Below are positions 23,842 through 31,827 of a stretch of 64,000 bases of DNA, piece by piece. Source of the DNA: Gammaproteobacteria bacterium. Lineage in GTDB: Bacteria > Pseudomonadota > Gammaproteobacteria > Xanthomonadales > SZUA-36. The position numbers and the translations under genes were made by a program. The first letter of the stretch is position 1; each line of letters opens with the position of its first letter. The stretch lies in the NCBI GenBank assembly GCA_021772935.1, contig JAJFLA010000046.1, forward strand, positions 1 through 64,000. The letters are read 5' to 3'. The notes below the pieces were generated by a model, which was not told the DNA's origin, ran no database searches, and worked only from the letters and a program-made list of their open reading frames with translations.

Positions 23842-24861
23842 CTATTCCTGATCCAGGTATTCCGCATAGGCACTAACATACTTGGCAGCACCATCCGGGG
23901 AGATCACCACAGCCCGTCCACTCGCGGTTGCACCGGTTTGCCGGGCAGCGTGGAGTAGGGCGCCGGTAGTGGGTCCGACCATGATACCCTCGGTCCGCGC
24001 CAGCTGAATACCAGCTTCAAAGGCATCATCGTCATCAACGGCAATGATGTCGTCAATCAACGAGTAGTCCAGAATTTTCGGTTTGAATTCGTCCGGCAGA
24101 TTGGAGATTTGCTTGATGCCTGATAGTTTATGTGCTCTTGAGCTTGGCTCGATACCGATGATTTTGATATCCGGGTTACGTTCTTTAAGGTAGCGGCCAA
24201 CACCTGTGATTGTTCCACAGGTGCCAAAAGCGGCAAAGAAATAGTCGATGTTTCCACCTGTCTGGTTCCAAATTTCCGGACCAGTCGTGTGGTAATGTGC
24301 TTCGACGTTCAGTTGGTTTTCATACTGGTTTGGACTCACGTATTTGCCATTGAATGCTGCACTTTCGACCATACTTTTTACAACACCACGGGCGCCCTCG
24401 GTCGGAAACAGAGGGCAGAGTTCATCTTCGACTTCCAACAATTCTGCACCGAGAAAGCGCAACAGGGTTTTTTTCTCTTCAGGTGTGGCCTCGGGCACCG
24501 CCAGCGCGATAGGGGTGCCTTGTGCATTTGACAGCGCAGCCAGTGCAATCCCCGTGTTACCGGCAGTCGGCTCGGCCAGTACCTGGCCATCAGCAAGGTG
24601 TGTTCCGCGCAAAAGATACAGGGCTGTACGGTCCTTAATAGAGCCGAAGGGATTAAAACTCTCGAGTTTGATGAAAATATCAAAATCAGACGAGGTGTTA
24701 TAACGTTCGCTGAGTTTCACCATGGGCGTAGGATTGTCCGGGTTGGCAATCAGGTCGACGATATTGTCGTATACACGCTGGGGTGGCGTATTGCTTGTTT
24801 TTGCTCGTGTCGTTATAGAGCGACACGCCAGATTTTGTTGAGCACATGCTTGCGGTTTCAT
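23842..24861 (-). CDS. cysteine synthase/cystathionine beta-synthase-like PLP enzyme
   Basis: The start is at the ATG 24859-24861, eight bases after AAGGAGA. The 339-residue fold-type II PLP enzyme has the Schiff-base Lys76 in NPFGSIKDR, the substrate loop TAGNTGIAL, the phosphate-binding loop GTCGTITGVG and the C-terminal motif SPDGAAKY. It forms cysteine or related amino acids by beta-replacement. An N-terminal extension of about 40 residues resembles that of CBS-like or OCBS enzymes, and the substrate loop has TAGNTG rather than SSGNTG. Donor (O-acetylserine, O-phosphoserine or serine) is not assignable. Monocistronic; no cysE nearby. Confidence 0.88.
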   Translation of the reverse strand: MKPQACAQQNLACRSITTRAKTSNTPPQRVYDNIVDLIANPDNPTPMVKLSERYNTSSDFDIFIKLESFNPFGSIKDRTALYLLRGTHLADGQVLAEPTAGNTGIALAALSNAQGTPIALAVPEATPEEKKTLLRFLGAELLEVEDELCPLFPTEGARGVVKSMVESAAFNGKYVSPNQYENQLNVEAHYHTTGPEIWNQTGGNIDYFFAAFGTCGTITGVGRYLKERNPDIKIIGIEPSSRAHKLSGIKQISNLPDEFKPKILDYSLIDDIIAVDDDDAFEAGIQLARTEGIMVGPTTGALLHAARQTGATASGRAVVISPDGAAKYVSAYAEYLDQE

Positions 24862-25075
24862 TGTACAAATCTCCTTGGTCTGAATAATTGACCGGGGCAT
24901 GCACAGAAATATTCCGTCCCGGCTTGCCGATGCGCTTAAGTCTGTTATAAAGGGTCTTAAAAACAGCTATTTAGATCATAATATTTCATACATCGCATGG
25001 CAGCGTGTTACACCTACAAGTGCAACAACATATACACAAACGCTGGTGGAAATGTTCATAGGTTAAAGGAGCACA

Positions 25076-25162
25076 ATGTTTAGCCGTCGTTGCTGTCAAC
25101 AAAACAAACGACAAATATGTCCCTTGAGCGTAAAATGCGCTGCCTCACATGCCAGCGGTTAG
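25076..25162 (+). CDS. possible 28-residue leader peptide of uup
   Basis: ATG 25076 follows AAAGGAG at four bases, the best ribosome site in the region. The frame encodes 28 residues (MFSRRCCQQNKRQICPLS...) and stops at TAG 25160-25162, four bases before the uup ATG at 25167. uup has no clear ribosome site of its own, so translation coupling is plausible. Regulatory leader peptides are known for some ABC-F genes. No attenuator hairpin was resolved by eye. Could be chance. Confidence 0.4.
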   Translation: MFSRRCCQQNKRQICPLSVKCAASHASG

Positions 25163-25166
25163 CGAT

Positions 25167-27062
25167 ATGCCCTTGTTACGTCTTGACAACGCCTGTTTAC
25201 ACTATGGCAACCTGGCTTTGCTGGATGCCGTGGATTTTAGTGTTTCCAGAGGCAACAGGATCGGTTTACTGGGACGTAATGGTGCGGGCAAGACCACGCT
25301 TTTGAAAGTGTTGGCAGAGGAAATCGTACCCGATTCCGGCCAGCGTTGGTTAAGACCGGGTACACGCATCGCCTGGTTACAGCAGGTTCTGCCGACAGCA
25401 AATCAACAAACGGTTTACGATGTTGTGGCTTCAGGTCTCGCCGAAACGGGTCGTCTGCTCGCCGAATACCACCATCTCGTGCAAGCTGAAGATTTTACCG
25501 ATATGAAAGCCTTATCCCGCGTACAACAACAATTGGAAGCACAGGATGGTTGGCGATTGCAGCAACGTGTAGAGACCACTATCAGCCAGTTGGCGTTGCC
25601 AGCGGACTCCAGCATGGCGGAATTGTCAGGTGGCTGGCGTCGTCGCGTGGCGCTGGCGCAGGCACTGGTGAGTAAGCCAGATATATTGTTACTCGATGAA
25701 CCCACCAATCATCTTGATATTCCCGCCATTCGGTGGCTAGAAGAGCAGCTAAGAAGCTTTAAGGGTGCCTTGATACTGATTACTCATGACCGGCGTTTCC
25801 TGCAAAACGTGGCTAACTGGATGGCAGAATTGGATCGGGGTCATCTGACCTTGTGGCAAGGTGAATACCAGGGTTTCTTGCGTCACCGTGAGCAACAGTT
25901 ATTGGCTGAGGAACGCGCGAATGAATTGTTTGACAAAAAACTGGCCCAGGAAGAGGTTTGGATACGTCAGGGTATCAAAGCCAGGAGAACCCGCAATGAA
26001 GGTCGTGTACGTGCACTGAAAGCGCTACGTGAGGCAAGGGGTCAGCGGCGGGAACGTATTGGTAACGCTGGTTTTGCGGTGGAAGAGGCCGCAAAATCCG
26101 GCAAAATTGTTGCGGAGCTTGAAGCAGTTGGGCATCAGTTTGGTGACAATCAGGTGATCGACAACTTTTCTACTGTCATACAACGTGGCGACCGAATTGG
26201 TATCGTTGGTGCCAACGGTGCAGGTAAAACCACCCTGGTGAAAATCCTATTGGGCGAACTGCGCCCGACAAGCGGCAAGGTTTCAATGGGTACCAAGCTG
26301 GAGGTTGCTTATTCTGATCAATTGCGTGAGCAGCTTGAGCCTGAAAAAAATCTGATCGACAATGTATGTGGCGGTCAGGAGTTCATTGAAATTGGTGGCA
26401 GACGCCGTCATGCCATCTCCTATCTGGGTGAATTTCTGTTCAGCCCGGATCGTGTACGGATGCCGGTGAAAGCCTTGTCAGGCGGTGAGCAAAACCGGGC
26501 TGTATTGGCAAGATTATTTAGTAAATCCGCCAACATGCTGGTACTGGATGAGCCCACAAACGATCTGGATATCGAAACCCTGGAACTGTTGGAAGAGCTT
26601 TTGCTTGGGTTCGAAGGCACCGTGTTGCTGGTCAGTCACGACAGGGATTTCATGGATAACGTCATCACCAGCCTGATCGTGCTCGATGGACAGGGTGGTG
26701 TTGACGAATTCGTTGGCGGTTACAGTGATTGGGAAGCCCGTGGTGGTGGTTTGTCAGATCTGCAGCAAAGCTCTTCGGGTAGTGCGGCCAACACCACCAC
26801 GGAAACTAATGTTGTTAACAAAAAGAAAAGCAGTGGCAAAAAGCCAAAACTTTCTTATAAGGATCAGCGTGAGCTGGGGAATTTACCGGGAAAGATCGAA
26901 AAACTGGAAAACCAACAGACACAATTGGAACAGCAGATGTCTGCACCTGGTTTTTATCAATCAGATTATGAAAAGGTCCAAAACGTGACTCAGCAATTGA
27001 CGCAGGTGCAGACAGAACTGGAACTTGCTTTTGCTCGTTGGGACGAATTGGAAGACAAATAA
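25167..27062 (+). CDS. uup: ABC-F family ATPase Uup
   Basis: A 631-residue soluble protein with two ABC ATPase domains: Walker A GLLGRNGAGKTTLL and GIVGANGAGKTTLV; signatures LSGGWRRRVALAQ and LSGGEQNRAVLAR; Walker B DEPTNHLD and DEPTNDLD. The C-terminal coiled coil (about the last 70 residues, rich in Lys/Glu/Gln) is typical of Uup. ABC-F proteins bind the ribosome E site; Uup also affects transposon excision and DNA branch processing. ATG 25167 (MPLLRLDNACL) matches the family start; an ATG at 25149 would add six residues and has no ribosome site. A leader ORF ends four bases upstream. Confidence 0.93.
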   Translation: MPLLRLDNACLHYGNLALLDAVDFSVSRGNRIGLLGRNGAGKTTLLKVLAEEIVPDSGQRWLRPGTRIAWLQQVLPTANQQTVYDVVASGLAETGRLLAEYHHLVQAEDFTDMKALSRVQQQLEAQDGWRLQQRVETTISQLALPADSSMAELSGGWRRRVALAQALVSKPDILLLDEPTNHLDIPAIRWLEEQLRSFKGALILITHDRRFLQNVANWMAELDRGHLTLWQGEYQGFLRHREQQLLAEERANELFDKKLAQEEVWIRQGIKARRTRNEGRVRALKALREARGQRRERIGNAGFAVEEAAKSGKIVAELEAVGHQFGDNQVIDNFSTVIQRGDRIGIVGANGAGKTTLVKILLGELRPTSGKVSMGTKLEVAYSDQLREQLEPEKNLIDNVCGGQEFIEIGGRRRHAISYLGEFLFSPDRVRMPVKALSGGEQNRAVLARLFSKSANMLVLDEPTNDLDIETLELLEELLLGFEGTVLLVSHDRDFMDNVITSLIVLDGQGGVDEFVGGYSDWEARGGGLSDLQQSSSGSAANTTTETNVVNKKKSSGKKPKLSYKDQRELGNLPGKIEKLENQQTQLEQQMSAPGFYQSDYEKVQNVTQQLTQVQTELELAFARWDELEDK

Positions 27063-27225
27063 TAATAATATATTACGAGTAACATCAATAGAATAATGAA
27101 TATAGTGATTAAACTACATCATATATAGTTTTTCACCAATCCATGATTTCGGGACAAGGGCGCAAGGGGTTTAGCGCACAGTTGGCTGCTCTGGCCAGAA
27201 TTGTTATTCAATTTAACCATCTTTC

Positions 27226-27681
27226 CTACCAAAAAGTTTTGTGAATTTCAGCACCCTGTTGTGCCAGGATCGGACCAAGCACTTCGATCTCTCTTTTACC
27301 TTTTGAAAACAGTTCGCGGCAGGCTACGACAAAGCTGCCACCCGCGATTTCTCCCAGTACCTCCGCCGGGCAGCCATAGACCAGCCGGGCAATACCACTC
27401 CAGTAAATGGCGCCGCTACACATTGCGCAAGGCTCTGTGCTGGCGTAGAGGGTGGCTCGTTCCAGTTGTTCTTTTGAAAGTTGAGTCGAAGCCATACGGA
27501 GTATGTCCAGTTCCGGGTGTCGGGTTACATCCGAGGCACTGTTTACACTATTCAAACATTCAAGAAGCACCTCGCCATCAACCACCAGCAGGGCGGCAAA
27601 AGGATGATCACCCTTTGCCTGTGCTTCACGGGCGAGCTGGTAAACTCGGGTAATGTAGGTTTCGTGCTGGTTCGCAACCAT
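27226..27681 (-). CDS. cytidine/deoxycytidylate deaminase-fold nucleoside deaminase
   Basis: A 151-residue zinc deaminase with the ligand motifs TRHPELDIL (HxE) and TEPCAMCSGAIYWSG (PCxxC). The HPE version, the length and YWSGIARLVYGC resemble guanine deaminase and related plant-type nucleoside deaminases rather than tRNA adenosine deaminase TadA (HAE with a different C-terminus). It probably deaminates a free base or nucleoside. The 163 bases between uup and this gene hold nothing recognised. A monocistronic gene, 62 bases from meaB on the same strand. Confidence 0.85.
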   Translation of the reverse strand: MVANQHETYITRVYQLAREAQAKGDHPFAALLVVDGEVLLECLNSVNSASDVTRHPELDILRMASTQLSKEQLERATLYASTEPCAMCSGAIYWSGIARLVYGCPAEVLGEIAGGSFVVACRELFSKGKREIEVLGPILAQQGAEIHKTFW

Positions 27682-27743
27682 GGCTATGATCCGTCAATTC
27701 AAATTACGGCTATCACTTCAGAGATGATAAAACCATGATTGCT

Positions 27744-28697
27744 TCAGTTTAAACCCTTTAGTGCTTTTCTGGCAGCCTGTGTGGGCGTTAACTTGCGTTG
27801 CATAAGTTGTTCCAGGCTTTCAGATAAGCAATCATCAGGCAGTTCCGAGAATGACCGTGAGAGAATATCAATGGCCTCACGATAAATGCGCTGTTGATAC
27901 ATAAGGCGACAGCGGTTTTGCATATTGTCCGCGTCTCCCAGAAAATTGAAATGAGCCTGTATGGCCTGCTGTAATTCAACTATGCCATCGTTGTTCAGAC
28001 CGCTAACTGATAGTACGAATGGCGTCCAGACAGCACCTGCATCTTCTTTTTCCACATTCTTTTGACGCATGTGTACCGCATTAGCTATATCCATCAATGT
28101 TTTGCTGGCACCGTTCAGGTCACTTTTTGTAATTGCATGGATATCTGCAATCTCCAGCAGGCCAGATTTCATCGCCTGGATATCGTCCCCAAGACCGGGT
28201 GCCGACACCGCGATGATGGTGTGCGCTGCTTGCATGATATCGACCTGGTTTTGACCCGTACCGACGGTTTCGATGATAACCATTCCAAAACCGCAGGCAT
28301 CGAGTATTTCAGCGGCTCTGAAAGCCGCAAGCGGAACGCCGCCGCTGCTGTTACCCGTTGCAATGCTACGGATAAAGACATCATTGTTACTGACCAGATC
28401 GTGCATGCGAATCCGGTCACCAAGTAATGCGCCCCCCGTCTTTGGACTGGAAGGATCACAGGCAATGACTGCAACTTTGTGTTTGGGATGAGCCAGGCTT
28501 GCTGCCAATTTACCGATCAATGTGGACTTGCCGACCCCGGCAGGACCCGTCATGCCGACCAGGTGCGCCTGTCCCGTTTGCGGGAATATTTCTTTCTGCA
28601 CCACCAATGCTGTATCAGTGTCGGATTCGGTCAGGCTGATCAGGCGTGCAATTGCACTGGTATCACCTTTTAATGCAGCTTGAATAAGGGTTTTCAA
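27744..28697 (-). CDS. meaB: methylmalonyl-CoA mutase-associated GTPase MeaB
   Basis: A 317-residue G3E-family GTPase: Walker A GPAGVGKST near residue 54, VIACDPSSPKTGGALLGDRIRM, ETVGTGQNQVDI, and the base-specificity TKSD. MeaB/ArgK chaperones adenosylcobalamin loading and protection of methylmalonyl-CoA mutase or related acyl-CoA mutases. The mutase is not in the window. It is the last gene of an operon with DUF2783, a flavin monooxygenase and an MBL protein, and begins eight bases after the DUF2783 stop. That association suggests the monooxygenase pathway may end in a propionyl- or methylmalonyl-CoA step, but this is inference. Confidence 0.95.
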   Translation of the reverse strand: MKTLIQAALKGDTSAIARLISLTESDTDTALVVQKEIFPQTGQAHLVGMTGPAGVGKSTLIGKLAASLAHPKHKVAVIACDPSSPKTGGALLGDRIRMHDLVSNNDVFIRSIATGNSSGGVPLAAFRAAEILDACGFGMVIIETVGTGQNQVDIMQAAHTIIAVSAPGLGDDIQAMKSGLLEIADIHAITKSDLNGASKTLMDIANAVHMRQKNVEKEDAGAVWTPFVLSVSGLNNDGIVELQQAIQAHFNFLGDADNMQNRCRLMYQQRIYREAIDILSRSFSELPDDCLSESLEQLMQRKLTPTQAARKALKGLN

Positions 28698-28705
28698 TGC
28701 AGCAC

Positions 28706-28906
28706 TTAAGGCTGGACATTCCGGGCGATATCAAGTGCTTCGTCGAGCACTTCCCGGTCACCAATATGGTTTGCCATCAACAAGATCAGTTTGGAGTTGA
28801 GTTGCTGGCTTTCTTCGGAATTAAGACCTTCGTGTATGGCTATAAGCCTGGCATAAAAGTCATCCGGGTCCTCAATTCTTGGCTCGGTTAATATTTTGCT
28901 GCTCAC
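28706..28906 (-). CDS. DUF2783 domain protein
   Basis: A 66-residue protein, DDFYARLIAIHEGLNSEESQQL onward, matching the DUF2783 family of short helical proteins found beside flavin monooxygenases. It has no membrane segment or signal peptide. Its ATG overlaps the stop of the flavin monooxygenase gene (ATGA at 28903-28906), implying translational coupling and equal amounts. A small accessory subunit of the monooxygenase is the natural guess; no function is established. Confidence 0.8.
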   Translation of the reverse strand: MSSKILTEPRIEDPDDFYARLIAIHEGLNSEESQQLNSKLILLMANHIGDREVLDEALDIARNVQP

Positions 28907-30570
28907 GCTGAATCTCCGCTTGCGGGTTGCATGGTGGCGTGTAACACGGCCTCACGTACGGCGTGCGGGTCGAATTTCCGCCAGCGTGCAACGAGGTGTT
29001 GATCAGGCCGGAAAAGATAGTATGAACCCACCTGTGCATCCAGTCTTTGTTGCAGCAGACCCTTGTGGTCTTCGACAACACTCGTTTCAGTTTCACTGGT
29101 ATTGCTTATCACGATGGTTTTAACCGGAATGCTATCTTGTAGCAGTGCGGTTGCACCCTGCAGTGTGGTTTCTCCATCTTTAGCAAAGTAAACACCGGTA
29201 AATTGCTGGCCGATCAATTTCAGAAACCAACTTTGGCTTCCATTCACTTTTACTGGCGCGTCGATGCTGGGTGATCCCGGTACCAGTTTGCAGTTGAATA
29301 CGTCCAGATCAGCCACGTTCAGCTTTGAGTCATGATGTATGCAGGCCACTGACAAACGGCCGGAGTTGACAAACCGACGAGCAAATTCGAAATCTCTGGC
29401 CAACTCCAGTGCAGCATCACGGAATATCCGGCTGAATTCACTTTTCGGTGTGATGAAATCAGTAGCGCGGGTGGAATTGAGGATGTTTTCCCTGGCCGCA
29501 CTGACACGCTCGTCATTGTAGGACTGCAGCAGACTTGCTGGTGCTTTACCGTTCAGGATCAGCGCAAGCTTCCAGCCAAGATTATCGACATCCTGCAAGC
29601 CACTATTGGCGCCACGAGCCCCGAACGGGGATACCAGGTGGGCAGCGTCTCCCACAAATATGATGCGATCATGAACAAACCTTTCCATTTGGCGGCATTG
29701 AAAAGTGTAAATACTGACCCATTCGAAATCGAACTCCAACTCCTCGCCCAGCATCGCACGAATGCGTTTGGAAACACTCTCAGGTTTAAGTTCTGCTTCG
29801 CGGTCGATATCCCATCCCAATTGAAAGTCCAGTCGCCAGACATCATCGGGTTGTTTGTGCAATAAGGCGGACTGACCGCGATTGAACGATGGGTCGAACC
29901 AGAACCAACGTTCGGTCGGGAATTCCGCTTTCATCCTGATATCCGCGATCAGGAAATGGTCCTGAAAGGTCTCACCGTCGAATTCAAAGCCCAGCATCTT
30001 ACGGACCGGACTACGGCTACCATCAGCCGCAATGACATAATCGCAGTCGAGCTCGTAATGGCCTGCGGGTGTGCTGACCGAGACCGTGGCCCCGTTGTTT
30101 GATTGTTGGACTGCTATGACCTCGCTTTCCCAGCGAATATCAGTCAGGTCCTGCTTTTCGATGGCTTCGATCAAGTATTCTTCAACGTAATATTGCTGCA
30201 GGTTGATAAAGCCTGGAAATTGCTGGCCCTTTTCTTCCAACATATTAAAACCATAGATCGGTTCTTTCCGCTCACCAAAGAATACCTTACCCAGGTTCCA
30301 GGTTACGCCCTTGTCCAACATACGTTCGCCACAGCCTAGTCGGTCCATCACTTCCAGTGCACGCTTAGACCAGCAGATGGCCCTTGAGCCAATGCTAACC
30401 TTGTTGTCATCATCAAGGATGATGCTGCGTATGCCATGGCTGGCCAGATCCACGGCCATGGCCATGCCAATGGGACCGGCGCCGACAATAATGACCGGCA
30501 CATGTGTTCGCTCCTCCGAATCCAGCTCAGCTGGCCGGTTAAAAGGATAGATCTGACGAACGTAGCGCAT
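28903..30570 (-). CDS. FAD-dependent aromatic monooxygenase (MhpA/PheA family)
   Basis: The start is the ATG at 30568-30570, just after AAGGAAAAC; longer frames upstream run into the MBL gene. The 555-residue product has a Rossmann FAD site GAGPIGMAMAVDLASHG near residue 30, a DG motif in AADGSRSPVRKMLG, and GD motif FVGDAAHLVSPFGARGANSG. The C-terminal thioredoxin-like domain ends ...GSYYLFRPDQHLVARWRKFD. This is the 3-(3-hydroxyphenyl)propionate/phenol hydroxylase group, which hydroxylates aromatic rings with NAD(P)H and O2. It sits seven bases after the MBL gene and overlaps DUF2783. Exact substrate unknown. Confidence 0.9.
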   Translation of the reverse strand: MRYVRQIYPFNRPAELDSEERTHVPVIIVGAGPIGMAMAVDLASHGIRSIILDDDNKVSIGSRAICWSKRALEVMDRLGCGERMLDKGVTWNLGKVFFGERKEPIYGFNMLEEKGQQFPGFINLQQYYVEEYLIEAIEKQDLTDIRWESEVIAVQQSNNGATVSVSTPAGHYELDCDYVIAADGSRSPVRKMLGFEFDGETFQDHFLIADIRMKAEFPTERWFWFDPSFNRGQSALLHKQPDDVWRLDFQLGWDIDREAELKPESVSKRIRAMLGEELEFDFEWVSIYTFQCRQMERFVHDRIIFVGDAAHLVSPFGARGANSGLQDVDNLGWKLALILNGKAPASLLQSYNDERVSAARENILNSTRATDFITPKSEFSRIFRDAALELARDFEFARRFVNSGRLSVACIHHDSKLNVADLDVFNCKLVPGSPSIDAPVKVNGSQSWFLKLIGQQFTGVYFAKDGETTLQGATALLQDSIPVKTIVISNTSETETSVVEDHKGLLQQRLDAQVGSYYLFRPDQHLVARWRKFDPHAVREAVLHATMQPASGDSA

Positions 30571-30577
30571 GTTTTCC

Positions 30578-31534
30578 TTAGCCCCCGGTTTCGAGTTTAC
30601 GCCACATTTCGGCATCCCTTTCCGCCGTCCAGATACGTGGATCAACGATGCCACTTGCCTCGTCGTAGGCACGACTGATGTCAAAAGGCAGGCAATGGTC
30701 AAAGATGACCCAGTGACCGAAATCAGGTTTCAGCCGCTCGTAGGTTTGTGCATAAATTTCATTGAGGTTCTTGCCCGCTTCACGGCCTTGTTTGACCGAT
30801 TCGAACATACTGCGCAGGAATGCCCGCGTACCTTCGATGGCCTCATGACACATTTCCCTGCTGGTTAATGCATCGCCACGTCCAGGCACCAATGCCACGG
30901 GATCAAGTGTTGCCACCCGCTCCAGCGTCTGTGGCCAGTCGGTCAGGTAGGCATCACCGGTATAAGGCGTTGCGCCATATTCGACCAGGTCACCGCTGTA
31001 AAGCACTTTTTCCTTGGGTAGCCATGCCACCGTGTCGCCCTTGGTGTGACCGCGACCCAATTGCATCAATCTGACTTCCCTTTGACCCATCCAGACACTC
31101 ATCTCGCCTTTGAATGTCATTGTTGGCCAGGTCAGGCCTGGTACCGATTCAACACCACTGAACAGGCGTGGAAAACGCTCCAGCTCTGATTTGTAATCCT
31201 GTTCACCACGTTCGACGATCAGGTCGTAAGTATCCTGGCTGGAAATAATTTCTTCGGGCTCGTAGCCGGTGGCACCCAGAACACGTACGGCATGATAATG
31301 GCTCATTACGACGTATTTAATTGGTTTGTCTGTAACACCGCGTATTTTCGAGATGACGTCGCGTGCCATGATGGGCGTGGCCTGTGTGTCAATCACCATG
31401 ACCGAGTCATCACCGATAATCACACCGGTATTCGGATCACCCTCTGCAGTGTAAGCGTACAGGCCATCAGCGAGTTCAGTAAAGGAGACCTGTTTTTCTT
31501 CCATATCTGCCTGGGATGCAAATTTTTTCGTCAT
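30578..31534 (-). CDS. MBL-fold metallo-hydrolase of the HYHAVR subgroup
   Basis: A 318-residue metallo-beta-lactamase-fold protein. The metal motif reads SHYHAVRVLGA: HxH is kept, but the Asp-His of HxHxDH is replaced by Val-Arg. Other landmarks are GRGHTKGDTVAWLP and YSGDLVEYGATPYTGDAY. The same HYHAVR motif recurs in a subgroup found with FAD monooxygenases and DUF2783, so it is probably a real subfamily rather than a mutation. It could bind a single metal or hydrolyse a ring-cleavage or lactone intermediate. First gene of the four-gene operon ending in meaB. Cytoplasmic; no signal peptide. Confidence 0.85.
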   Translation of the reverse strand: MTKKFASQADMEEKQVSFTELADGLYAYTAEGDPNTGVIIGDDSVMVIDTQATPIMARDVISKIRGVTDKPIKYVVMSHYHAVRVLGATGYEPEEIISSQDTYDLIVERGEQDYKSELERFPRLFSGVESVPGLTWPTMTFKGEMSVWMGQREVRLMQLGRGHTKGDTVAWLPKEKVLYSGDLVEYGATPYTGDAYLTDWPQTLERVATLDPVALVPGRGDALTSREMCHEAIEGTRAFLRSMFESVKQGREAGKNLNEIYAQTYERLKPDFGHWVIFDHCLPFDISRAYDEASGIVDPRIWTAERDAEMWRKLETGG

Positions 31535-31827
31535 ATCAACATATCCAATAGGTGAGGGGGGTAGTCAGTTCAACAAACGGCAGCACAATGATGCCAAAAT
31601 TACGTCTTATATTCAGTCCACGCGAAAGGGGACAAGGCCCTGGAAAAGGTTAGGTGAGCGCCTGACCCTTTAGTCCCTGAGCATTAGTAAAGCGCCTTTG
31701 AGCACACTATACTGAAGTGGAAGATGAGTTGGTTCCGGTAGAAAATACTACAGATCAGGGGGGTGGGTTAGGTAAATTCAGCTTAGAAATATGGCTGCAA
31801 CTCGTCAATAAAACAGGAGGAGAACAG
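31535..31827. other. promoter-sized gap before the secreted beta-helix gene
   Basis: 293 bases between divergent genes. An open frame runs through its right part into the secreted protein gene (from 31717), but the ribosome site and signal peptide lie at 31828, so it is untranslated or fortuitous. It contains one TGACCCTTTAG string (31664) similar to those in other gaps. Confidence 0.5.

Noticed and set aside
31717-31827. N-terminal extension of the secreted beta-helix protein
   Set aside because: The extension lacks a ribosome site and would hide a clear signal peptide that begins at ATG 31828 after AGGAGG.
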